Assembly (NCBI GenBank): GCA_030632175.1 | Contig: DAOVVG010000166.1 | Coordinates: 1 to 5,828, forward strand | Direction of reading: 5' to 3' | Length of the DNA: 5,828 nt | Source of the DNA: Gammaproteobacteria bacterium | GTDB lineage: Bacteria; Pseudomonadota; Gammaproteobacteria; UBA9214 | Shown: one piece after another, positions 1-5,656 of the stretch | How the letters are laid out: the number at the start of each line of letters is the position of its first letter | How positions within the stretch are numbered: the first letter of the stretch is position 1 | Position numbers and translations under genes: made by a program | Notes under the pieces: generated by a model | What the model was told of the DNA's origin: nothing | Database searches by the model: none | What the model saw: only the letters and a program-made list of their open reading frames with translations

Positions 1-106
1 CCAGCAGCTCTTGCCAGGAGACGGCAACACTGCCGCTTGCCAGGCTGAATAACAGGCTGGCAAATGCCAGAAGCAATAATGTAGTAAACAGGGCAATCGG
101 GCGCAT
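1..106 (-). CDS. FecCD/BtuC-type ABC transporter permease, N-terminal fragment
   Basis: The gene starts at the ATG at 106-104 and leaves the window after 35 codons, so only its N-terminus is visible. What is seen: a start MRPIALF, one strongly hydrophobic segment (about residues 4-24, rich in Leu, Ala and Phe), then a loop LASGSVAVSWQELL. A first transmembrane helix followed by a Gly-Ser-Val plus 'VSWQELL' loop is typical of the FecCD permease family, which imports cobalamin, haem or Fe-siderophores across the inner membrane with a periplasmic binding protein and an ATPase. An in-frame TAG at 118-116 lies four codons upstream, which fixes the ATG as the first usable start. No clear Shine-Dalgarno is visible. 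It lies 64 bp downstream of the HAD gene on the same strand and could be co-transcribed. The substrate cannot be told from 35 residues, and the family call itself rests on a short stretch. Confidence 0.6.
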   Translation of the reverse strand, partial: MRPIALFTTLLLLAFASLLFSLASGSVAVSWQELL

Positions 107-170
107 TACGAATATCTATTTATGCAGTTAATCTGTAGTTGTTGCCTGGAACGGTGCAGCAGGCACTTCC

Positions 171-824
171 TCATCGTAAACTGATAATTGGCCAGTCATG
201 GTCTTTGGCGTGTTGTGCAAGGATTTCATCCGGGTCAACCGCGACCGGGTGGGTGACTTTTTCCAGTAACGGCAAATCGTTGTGAGAATCACTGTAGAAC
301 CAGCTGTCATCGAGTGATTGCCGGCTATTTGCCAGCCAGTCGGTCAGCTGTTCCACCTTGCCGGCCTGAAAGCAGGGCGTTCCGGTTACGCTGCCAGTGT
401 ACGCGCCATTGACGATTTCCGGTTCAGTGGCAAGCAGGTGCTGAATACCATACAACTCAGCGATGGGGGCGGTAATAAAACGATTGGTTGCAGTAATAAC
501 TACCAGTGTGTCGTTCTGCTGCCGATGCTTGTCGATCAGTACCTGTGCTTTTGGCAACAAAATAGGGGTAATCTTTTCCTGCAGGTACTGGCTGTGCCAT
601 TGCTGCAGGGTGTCCATGCTGTGTTCAGCAAGTGGTCGTAGCTGGAAATCAAGAAACTCATGGATGTCCAGTTCGCCGACCTTGTACTGATCATAAAAGC
701 GCCGGTTTTCGCGTTCATAGGTCGCGCCGTCAACGATGCCGCGTTCGACCAGAAAACAGCCCCACAGGTAGTCGCTGTCACCGGCGATCAGGGTGTTGTC
801 GAGATCAAAAAGCGCAATGCCCAC
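171..824 (-). CDS. HAD superfamily hydrolase, subfamily IB (SerB-like phosphatase)
   Basis: This is a 217-residue cytoplasmic phosphatase of the HAD-IB (phosphoserine-phosphatase-like) group. Motif I is FDLDNT, with nucleophile Asp7, acid/base Asp9 and Thr11. Motif II is Thr111 in VVITATN, motif III is Lys156 in FQAGK, and motif IV is SDSHNDLP (Asp179, Asp183). Residues about 14-80 form the helical cap and include GDSDYLWG, common in gammaproteobacterial members. All catalytic residues are present, so the enzyme should be active through an aspartyl-phosphate intermediate with Mg2+. I chose the GTG start at 824-822 because AGGAG (837-833) lies 8 nt upstream and it places motif I at residue 7, as in relatives. 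A TTG at 854 would add ten residues without a good ribosome site. It is divergent from rppH. A HAD-IB gene beside rppH-ptsP also occurs in Pseudomonas (from memory). The substrate is not deducible; true SerB is usually longer and has other conserved segments. Confidence 0.9.
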   Translation of the reverse strand: MGIALFDLDNTLIAGDSDYLWGCFLVERGIVDGATYERENRRFYDQYKVGELDIHEFLDFQLRPLAEHSMDTLQQWHSQYLQEKITPILLPKAQVLIDKHRQQNDTLVVITATNRFITAPIAELYGIQHLLATEPEIVNGAYTGSVTGTPCFQAGKVEQLTDWLANSRQSLDDSWFYSDSHNDLPLLEKVTHPVAVDPDEILAQHAKDHDWPIISLR

Positions 825-832
825 AGTTGTTG

Positions 833-837
833 CTCCT
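833..837 (-). promoter_or_regulatory. Shine-Dalgarno that fixes the GTG start of the HAD gene
   Basis: Read on the minus strand, AGGAG is followed by 8 nt (CAACAACT) and then GTG at 824. This spacing is near ideal, whereas the site lies inside the coding sequence if the upstream TTG at 854 is used. It is the main reason for annotating the shorter protein. Confidence 0.8.
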
Positions 838-950
838 GCATAAAACGTCGCCAAGCATACACGAAAGGATAAAAACGGCGTGGCTGCTTGTCCGCTTGCG
901 GTTTGCTCCTGACCTGCAGCTATGGGAGAATGATTTTAATTTAGAAATGC

Positions 951-958
951 AAGAAGGG
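951..958 (+). promoter_or_regulatory. Shine-Dalgarno that fixes the GTG start of rppH
   Basis: AAGAAGGG ends 8 nt before the GTG at 967. The alternative TTG at 961 would leave only 2 nt between the ribosome site and the start codon. The GTG start also gives the family N-terminus (Met-Ile-Asp-x-Asp-Gly), so both lines of evidence agree. Confidence 0.85.
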
Positions 959-966
959 TTTTGCAA

Positions 967-1467
967 GTGATTGATCCGGATGGATTTAGGCCGAATGTAG
1001 GCATAATACTGTCGAGCCCGGAGGGACGGCTGTTGTGGGCCCGGCGTATCGGCCAGAATGCCTGGCAGTTTCCGCAGGGCGGGATGCGCTCCGATGAAAC
1101 ACCGGCCGAGGCCATGTACCGTGAACTCTCGGAGGAAGTCGGCTTGCAGCCGGAACATGTCGAGGTGATTGGTGCAACACGTGGCTGGCTGCGTTACCGC
1201 TTGCCGCGTCAGTACATCCGTCGCTCATCGCGACCGGTCTGTATCGGACAGAAACAGGTATGGTTTCTGTTGCGCATGTTGTGTCCTGACCAGACGGTTT
1301 GTCTTGATCAATGTGACAAGCCGGAATTTGATCACTGGCGCTGGGTGGATTACTGGCACCCGCTGAATGAAGTGGTTGCCTTCAAGCGCAATGTTTACCG
1401 CAAGGCCCTGGACGAACTGGCGCCGTTACTGTTTCCCGACGGTGCGCCGGAGTCTGTCAGGAAGTAG
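967..1467 (+). CDS. rppH: RNA pyrophosphohydrolase (Nudix)
   Basis: RppH removes pyrophosphate from the 5' end of primary transcripts, leaving a monophosphate that stimulates RNase E decay in the cytoplasm. The 166-residue protein opens MIDPDGFRPNVG, almost the E. coli sequence. Its Nudix box is complete: Gly38, Glu44, then RELSEEVG with Arg52, Glu53, Glu56, Glu57 and Gly59. The metal-binding glutamates fall at the same numbers as in E. coli. WQFPQGG (33-39), the later WLRYRLP and PVCIGQKQ segments and FKRNVYR near the C-terminus are also family signatures. The start is GTG at 967, set by a Shine-Dalgarno 8 nt upstream. The C-terminal tail after FKRNVYR is short, and the protein is slightly shorter than the E. 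coli enzyme (about 176 residues). It is followed 94 bp later by ptsP in the same orientation, a neighbourhood shared with E. coli and Pseudomonas, and the two are probably co-transcribed. Confidence 0.96.
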   Translation: MIDPDGFRPNVGIILSSPEGRLLWARRIGQNAWQFPQGGMRSDETPAEAMYRELSEEVGLQPEHVEVIGATRGWLRYRLPRQYIRRSSRPVCIGQKQVWFLLRMLCPDQTVCLDQCDKPEFDHWRWVDYWHPLNEVVAFKRNVYRKALDELAPLLFPDGAPESVRK

Positions 1468-1561
1468 GGGTGTCGGGTTGTTTTCTGGCCCGCCGGATTT
1501 TCAATACTGCACGGTCAGCCCTGATGCAGGTTTTCCACCCACAGTCACTGGAACTGTTCTC

Positions 1562-3823
1562 ATGCTGGATACCCTGAGACGCATCATTCAGGAAGTAAAT
1601 ACTGCGCCCGACCTGGATCGCGCGCTGGATATTATTGTCCAGCGTGTACGTGAGTCGGTGGCTGTTGATGTGGCGTCTGTTTACCTGGTGAATGCTGAAA
1701 AGCAGCAATATGTGCTCAGTGCAACAGAAGGCTTGCGCAAGGATGCCATCGGCAACGTGCGCTTCAATCTGGACGAAGGTCTGGTCGGTGTGGTGGGCCG
1801 GCGCGAAGAACCGGTGAACCTGGAGGATGCGCCGCTGCATCCGCGTTACCGTTTTATCAGTGAAACCGGCGAGGAACCCTACCATGGTTTTCTGGGCGTG
1901 CCGATCATTCAGCACGGCAAGGTGCTGGGTGTGCTGGTTGTCAGGCAGCGGAAAACACGAAAATTTGAGGAGGAACAAGAGGCCTTTCTGGTAACGCTGG
2001 CGGCACAGCTCGCCGGCGCTATCACCCATGCCGGTGCCAGCGGCCAGATTTCTGCGGTGGTATCACCCGAACGCATGGCGGCTGCTCTCAGTGGCTTGCC
2101 CGGTGCCCCCGGTGTTGCAATTGGCCGGGTGATGGTTGTCTATCCGCCTGCAAATCTGGAGGCGATTCCTGATCGTCCGGTCGAGGATGTCGATAGTGAA
2201 ATAGCGGAATTCAGGGAGGCGGTTACCGCGGTACAGGACGACTTGCGCGCCTATGCCAATCGCATGTCTGGCATATTGCCGACTCAAGAACTGGCGCTGT
2301 TTGATGCACTGCTGCTGATGCTGGATGGCGACAGTCTGGTTGGTGAAACGATTGAGCGCATTCGCCAGGGAAACTGGGCACCGGGTGCCCTGCGTGACAC
2401 GATTGCACAACATGTTCAGGTGTTTGACGCCATGGCAGATTCCTACCTGCGGGAGCGTGCCAGTGATATTCGCGATCTTGGACGCAGGATTCTGACGCAC
2501 ATGCAGAGCGGTCGACCGGTTACTCCCGTCGCCTATCAAAAAACCGTGCTGGTCGGTGAAGACATCAGCGCCAGCCAGCTGGCAGAAATTCCCCAGGAAA
2601 ACCTGGCGGGTATTGTTTCCGCCAGCGGTTCGAGTTCGTCGCATGTGGCTATCCTCGCACAGGCCATGGGGATCCCGGCTGTCATGGGTGTCAGTGATCT
2701 GTCTGTGGGTCGGCTGGAGGGACAGAAAATCATCGCTGACGGTTACCGGGGTGATGTATTTGTTAATCCTTCGGCACTGGTTCTGGAAGAGTTTGCACGC
2801 CTGCAATCAGAAGAAAGCCAGCTTACCGAGGTGCTTAAACAGGTTGCCGGAAAGGATTCTGTGACGCCGGATGGTGTGGCTGTGCCCCTGTATCTGAATG
2901 TGGGGCTGGTGTCGGGTGTTGAGTCCGAGGCCCAGGCCGAGGGTGACGGGGTTGGCCTGTACCGCACCGAGATCCCGTTTCTGATGCAGGATCGCTTCCC
3001 CGGTGAAGAGGAACAGTTACGCATCTATCGCAAGGCGCTGGAAGCTTTTGCACCCAGACCGGTAACCTTGCGTACCCTGGATGTTGGCGGCGACAAGATG
3101 CTGCCCTATTTCCCTGTGCACGAAGACAACCCGTTTCTTGGCTGGCGCGGTATTCGTATTTCGCTGGATCACCCGGAGATATTTCTGACACAGATCCGGG
3201 CCATGCTGCGCGCCAGCGTTGGCCTGGATAATCTGACGATTATGTTGCCGATGATTTCAACCGTTACCGAACTGGATCTCGCTATAGCATTGATAAACCA
3301 GGCGCTGGATGAATTGCTCGAGGAGGGAGAAGCAGTGGTGCGTCCCCCAATCGGTATCATGATTGAAGTTCCCTCAGCCGTGTATCAGATCGGTGCCATG
3401 GCAAAACGGGTGGATTTCTTTTCTATTGGTACCAATGATCTTACGCAGTATTTGCTGGCGGTTGATCGTAATAACGCGCGTGTTGCAAGCCTGTACCAGT
3501 CGCTGCATCCGGCAGTGCTGCGTGCAATCAGGCAGGTGATTGATGAAGCGCACCAGCTCGGTAAGCCGGTCAGTGTCTGCGGCGAAATGGCGGGTGATCC
3601 TGCGGCGGCGCTGGCGTTGCTGGGTCTGGGTGTGAACAGTTTGAGTATGAGTGCCAGTAATTTTTCTCGCGTTAAATGGGTGATCCGCAGTTTTACCCGT
3701 GATGAGGCACGCAACCTGCTGGAGCAGGTCTGGTTGATGGAAGATCCGGGCGCCATTCGGGAGTTGTATAACGGCGTGCTGGAACAGGGCGGGTTGGGTG
3801 GTCTGGTGCGGGCCGGTCACTAG
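1562..3823 (+). CDS. ptsP: Phosphoenolpyruvate-protein phosphotransferase PtsP (EI-Ntr)
   Basis: PtsP is the first enzyme of the nitrogen PTS. It takes phosphate from PEP onto a histidine and passes it to NPr (PtsO), then to EIIA-Ntr (PtsN); in relatives this relay responds to glutamine and 2-oxoglutarate. The protein has 753 residues, the usual length. A GAF domain covers about 16-160 (ASVYLVN, DEGLVGVVGRREEP, FLGVPI, GVLVV). An EI module follows from about 172: the N-terminal NPr-binding part, the swivelling phosphohistidine domain with His361 in SSSSHVAILAQAMGIPAVMG, then the PEP-binding barrel with GLYRTE (Arg468), RTLDVGGDK (Arg504), IEVPSAV, FSIGTNDLTQY and VCGEMAGD (Cys673). All catalytic positions appear intact. 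The ATG at 1562 gives the family start MLDTLRRIIQEVN; the frame is open upstream into rppH, but that part does not match the family. Its ribosome site (TGGAA about 9 nt upstream) is weak. ptsO and ptsN are not in the window. Confidence 0.97.
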   Translation: MLDTLRRIIQEVNTAPDLDRALDIIVQRVRESVAVDVASVYLVNAEKQQYVLSATEGLRKDAIGNVRFNLDEGLVGVVGRREEPVNLEDAPLHPRYRFISETGEEPYHGFLGVPIIQHGKVLGVLVVRQRKTRKFEEEQEAFLVTLAAQLAGAITHAGASGQISAVVSPERMAAALSGLPGAPGVAIGRVMVVYPPANLEAIPDRPVEDVDSEIAEFREAVTAVQDDLRAYANRMSGILPTQELALFDALLLMLDGDSLVGETIERIRQGNWAPGALRDTIAQHVQVFDAMADSYLRERASDIRDLGRRILTHMQSGRPVTPVAYQKTVLVGEDISASQLAEIPQENLAGIVSASGSSSSHVAILAQAMGIPAVMGVSDLSVGRLEGQKIIADGYRGDVFVNPSALVLEEFARLQSEESQLTEVLKQVAGKDSVTPDGVAVPLYLNVGLVSGVESEAQAEGDGVGLYRTEIPFLMQDRFPGEEEQLRIYRKALEAFAPRPVTLRTLDVGGDKMLPYFPVHEDNPFLGWRGIRISLDHPEIFLTQIRAMLRASVGLDNLTIMLPMISTVTELDLAIALINQALDELLEEGEAVVRPPIGIMIEVPSAVYQIGAMAKRVDFFSIGTNDLTQYLLAVDRNNARVASLYQSLHPAVLRAIRQVIDEAHQLGKPVSVCGEMAGDPAAALALLGLGVNSLSMSASNFSRVKWVIRSFTRDEARNLLEQVWLMEDPGAIRELYNGVLEQGGLGGLVRAGH

Positions 3824-3999
3824 CGGCCGTCAGTTGTCATCCGGCGTATTTATAAATAACTGATTATATTAATAAATATCCGGTTATCAGGAAGGCTCCG
3901 GAATATCCCCAATCAGGGAGGGTGGTATCCACGGCCTTCTGTGCTTATATTGAATCTATCTGAAATTCTAGCGGTAATTGCACAACAACGGAGTTTGAT
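3824..3999 (+). promoter_or_regulatory. Intergenic region with probable promoter of the Fe-S carrier operon
   Basis: This 176-bp spacer lies between ptsP and the carrier gene. Positions 3847-3879 are almost pure A/T and include the 12-bp palindrome TATTTATAAATA (3847-3858). Next comes an imperfect inverted repeat, ATATCCGG (3876-3883) with CCGGAATAT (3898-3906), which has no T-run and so is not a typical terminator. Two weak sigma-70 pairs can be drawn: TGGTAT (3923-3928), 17 nt, TATATT (3946-3951); and TTGAAT (3950-3955), 17 nt, GGTAAT (3973-3978). The second would leave a leader of only about 15 nt. A promoter here is likely from the gap size and the AT-rich tract, but which boxes are used cannot be settled by eye. 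No convincing ptsP terminator is visible. Confidence 0.4.
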
Positions 4000-4392
4000 A
4001 TGGGACAGGCAGCAGTTGATTACAGTACCGATCTGGTCAGCGGCGATCTTGCACTGACTGAGGCGGCCCGCGGCAAAATGCGCGAGTTGTTCAGCCAGAT
4101 TGAAGACGACGACATGAAGGCTATTCGGGTGTTTGTTTCCGGCGGTGGTTGTGGCGGCATGGGTTACGGTATGACATTTACCGATAGCCGTTCTGAATAT
4201 GACAGCGTTCGTTCGGAAGAAGGTTTCGATATTTACGTTGATGCGGTCGCGCTGAACTTTCTGCGCGGCGTTGAAATTGATTATGTTGAGAAACCTACTG
4301 GCGCCAGCTTTGTGTTCAACAATGCGTTTGCCGTAACCGGTGGTTCCGGTACCTGTGGCGCATGCGGTTCGGCCGGCGGAGGATGTGCCTGA
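4000..4392 (+). CDS. HesB/IscA-type (A-type) iron-sulfur cluster carrier, variant cysteine tail
   Basis: This 130-residue cytoplasmic protein belongs to the A-type carriers (IscA/ErpA/SufA), which bind Fe-S clusters and pass them to apo-proteins. Family marks are LTEAARGKMRELF (19-31), IRVFVSGGGCGGMGYGMTF with Cys51, the acidic stretch FDIYVDAVALNFLRGVEIDY (76-95) and GASFVFNNAF (101-110). The tail is odd. A-type carriers normally end in Cys-Gly-Cys followed by a Ser-Phe region; here the ending is TCGACGSAGGGCA, giving Cys119 and Cys122 as CxxC plus an additional Cys129 one residue from the end. An N-terminal extension of about 17 residues precedes the conserved core. The ATG at 4000 has GGAG (3990-3993) 6 nt upstream, so the start is secure. 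The stop overlaps the next gene by 8 bp. I would not call it iscA or erpA: no isc or suf genes are near and the tail differs. It may be a separate paralogue dedicated to its neighbour. Confidence 0.9.
   Translation: MGQAAVDYSTDLVSGDLALTEAARGKMRELFSQIEDDDMKAIRVFVSGGGCGGMGYGMTFTDSRSEYDSVRSEEGFDIYVDAVALNFLRGVEIDYVEKPTGASFVFNNAFAVTGGSGTCGACGSAGGGCA
4378..4382 (+). promoter_or_regulatory. Shine-Dalgarno-like GGAGG close to the GTG start of the ATP-grasp gene
   Basis: GGAGG lies inside the last codons of the carrier gene and only 2 nt before the GTG at 4385. It is a strong anti-Shine-Dalgarno match at an unusually short distance. Because ribosomes terminate at 4392, translation may depend more on re-initiation than on this spacing. 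The site may also simply reflect the glycine codons of the carrier's tail. Confidence 0.4.
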
Positions 4393-5656
4393 TCACCGTC
4401 GCCAGCAGACGCGTTCGCGTCTGCTGCTGATTGCCCCCCCGAACAGTTATCGTACTGTTTCCTATCTTGAGTCTGCCCGCCGTCAAGGGGTGGATGTTCT
4501 GGTCGCTTCCGAAGGTGAACACTCTCTTGTTGGTGCCATTGCCAGTGGTCTGCACATTGACCTGGATGCGCCGGAAGCCCTGGACCAGTTGCTACGGGCG
4601 AATCAGGAACGTCCTTTTAACGGTGTCGTCGCAACGGATGACACCACGGTAGAACTGGGTAGTCGTATCGCCCAGACCCTGAAACTCCCGCATAATCCCC
4701 CGCAAGCTGCGCAGTACTCACACCGCAAGGATCTGTCCAGGCAGGTATTGCAGGCGGCGGGTGTCCGGGTGCCGGACTTTCGTGTCCTCAGTCTCGGCAA
4801 GGCTATTGCGCCGCAACTGGAGGAGTTGGAATTTCCCTGTGTGGTGAAGCCGCTATCATTATCGGCAAGCAGGGGAGTGATACGGGCTGACACACAGCAA
4901 GATGTGCAGTCTGCATGCCAGCGGATTCAGTTGATCCTCGAGGCTGAAGGTATTGCAGATGACTATGTCAGCTCTCATGTGCTGGTAGAAGCCTTCATAC
5001 CCGGACCGGAAGTGGCGCTTGAGGGTTTGCTGCACCGGGGCAAGCTGGATGTGCTGGCTATTTTTGACAAGCCAGACCCGCTGGAAGGGCCTTTCTTTGA
5101 AGAGACCTATTACATTACACCTTCCAGGCATACAGCTGCGATTCAGCAGGAAATTATCGAGTGTGTCAGGGACGCCTGTGACGGGCTTGGGTTGTGCGAA
5201 GGCGCGGTGCATGCGGAAGTGCGTATTGGCGAATCCGGTTGCGCCATTATTGAGGTGGCCGCAAGAACCATCGGCGGTGAATGCGCGCGCTTACTCGGTT
5301 TTGGTACCGGTCACAGCCTGGAGGACCTGGTGATTGCGCATGCAGTAGGGCGGCCACTTTCAATCAGGCGCAGTAGTGGTGCCGCAGGTGTGCTGATGAT
5401 TCCGATTACAAAGGCCGGAAGCCTGCGCCGTATCGAAGGGATTGCCCGCGCACGTGCAGTTCCATTCATTGAAGATATTCTGATTAACATTCGTGATGGC
5501 TATGAGCTGGTGCCTCTTCCGGAGGGGAGCAGTTACCTGGGGTTTATGTTTGCCTGTGCGCCCAGGCCAGAGCAGGTCGAGGCAGCCTTACGCAAGGCAC
5601 ATGCAGAGCTGGACGTTGTAGTTGCTCCGGTTATGCAGGTTCTCGACCTGCGTTGA
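4385..5656 (+). CDS. ATP-grasp domain protein, L-amino-acid-ligase-like
   Basis: ATP-grasp enzymes join a carboxylate to an amine or thiol through an acyl-phosphate made with ATP. The predicted 423-residue cytoplasmic protein has an N-terminal Rossmann-like part (RLLLIAPPNSYRTVSYLESA, 12-31; ATDDTTVELGSRIA; HNPP), then the ATP-grasp core: VVKP (Lys155) with SASRGV (160-165), the hinge VEAFIPGPEVALEG (201-214), and the metal site HAEVRI (Glu278) with IIEVAARTIGGE (Glu290, 288-299). From about 320 comes a C-terminal domain (GVLMIPITKAGSLRRIEG, PFIEDILI, SYLGFMFA) that resembles the C-terminal domain of L-amino acid ligases. The usual metal-ligand Asn of the EVNxR motif is Ala292 here; I recall EVAAR in this subgroup, so this is probably not a defect. 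GTG 4385 is the best start: it overlaps the carrier gene by 8 bp and keeps the first beta strand. In-frame GTGs at 4340 and 4355 would overlap more. The substrate is unknown; the carrier suggests an Fe-S-linked role, but that is inference. Confidence 0.85.
   Translation: MPDHRRQQTRSRLLLIAPPNSYRTVSYLESARRQGVDVLVASEGEHSLVGAIASGLHIDLDAPEALDQLLRANQERPFNGVVATDDTTVELGSRIAQTLKLPHNPPQAAQYSHRKDLSRQVLQAAGVRVPDFRVLSLGKAIAPQLEELEFPCVVKPLSLSASRGVIRADTQQDVQSACQRIQLILEAEGIADDYVSSHVLVEAFIPGPEVALEGLLHRGKLDVLAIFDKPDPLEGPFFEETYYITPSRHTAAIQQEIIECVRDACDGLGLCEGAVHAEVRIGESGCAIIEVAARTIGGECARLLGFGTGHSLEDLVIAHAVGRPLSIRRSSGAAGVLMIPITKAGSLRRIEGIARARAVPFIEDILINIRDGYELVPLPEGSSYLGFMFACAPRPEQVEAALRKAHAELDVVVAPVMQVLDLR
4403..4426 (+). 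other. Perfect 11-bp inverted repeat (hairpin) at the 5' end of the ATP-grasp gene
   Basis: CAGCAGACGCG and CGCGTCTGCTG are exact reverse complements separated by TT. In RNA this would fold as a stem of about 10 bp with a GUUC loop, and it would be very stable. It begins 10 nt after the carrier's stop codon and 18 nt after the first base of the GTG start. It is followed by CTGATTG and a C7 run rather than a T-run, so it is not a standard intrinsic terminator. It could slow ribosomes, set the ratio of the two proteins or protect the upstream mRNA from 3' exonucleases. The stem is seen directly; any role is inference. Confidence 0.75.

Larger units (their letters stand above)
825..966. promoter_or_regulatory. 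Divergent intergenic region between the HAD gene and rppH
   Basis: These 142 bp separate two genes that are read away from each other, so both promoters should lie here. On the plus strand the best pair I can find is TTGCTC (903-908), a 17-nt spacer and GAGAAT (926-931), matching the sigma-70 boxes at 3 and 4 of 6 positions. That would start transcription around 938 and leave a leader of about 30 nt before rppH. On the minus strand TATGCT (861-856) could be a -10 box for the HAD gene, but no good -35 box sits at the right distance. No operator-like palindrome is obvious. The presence of promoters is inferred mainly from gene orientation; the individual boxes are weak. Confidence 0.4.

Noticed and set aside
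128..310. Short minus-strand open frame reaching past the end of the HAD gene
   Set aside because: It overlaps the HAD gene in another frame, contains no motif, and extends only about 40 bp into the spacer.
1367..1561. Upstream extension of the ptsP reading frame by 65 codons into rppH
   Set aside because: The extension overlaps the end of rppH in another frame, has no similarity to PtsP N-termini, and the family start (MLDTLRRIIQEVN) begins exactly at the ATG at 1562.
1457..2029. Antisense open frame (190 codons) over the end of rppH and start of ptsP
   Set aside because: It is opposite two well-supported genes, has no domain I can recognise, and no ribosome site was evident.
2063..2806. 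Long antisense open frame (247 codons) inside ptsP
   Set aside because: It lies wholly opposite ptsP, the translation is rich in His, Arg, Gln and Asn without recognisable motifs, and it is best explained as a shadow of the real gene's codon pattern.
3811..3828. GGCCG/CGGCC stem around the ptsP stop codon as an intrinsic terminator
   Set aside because: The stem is only 5 bp with an 8-nt loop and no T-run follows, so it does not meet terminator criteria.
4434..4440. C7 run as a phase-variation tract or programmed frameshift site
   Set aside because: Seven bases are short for phase variation, the frame continues normally into conserved protein sequence, and no alternative-frame product makes sense.
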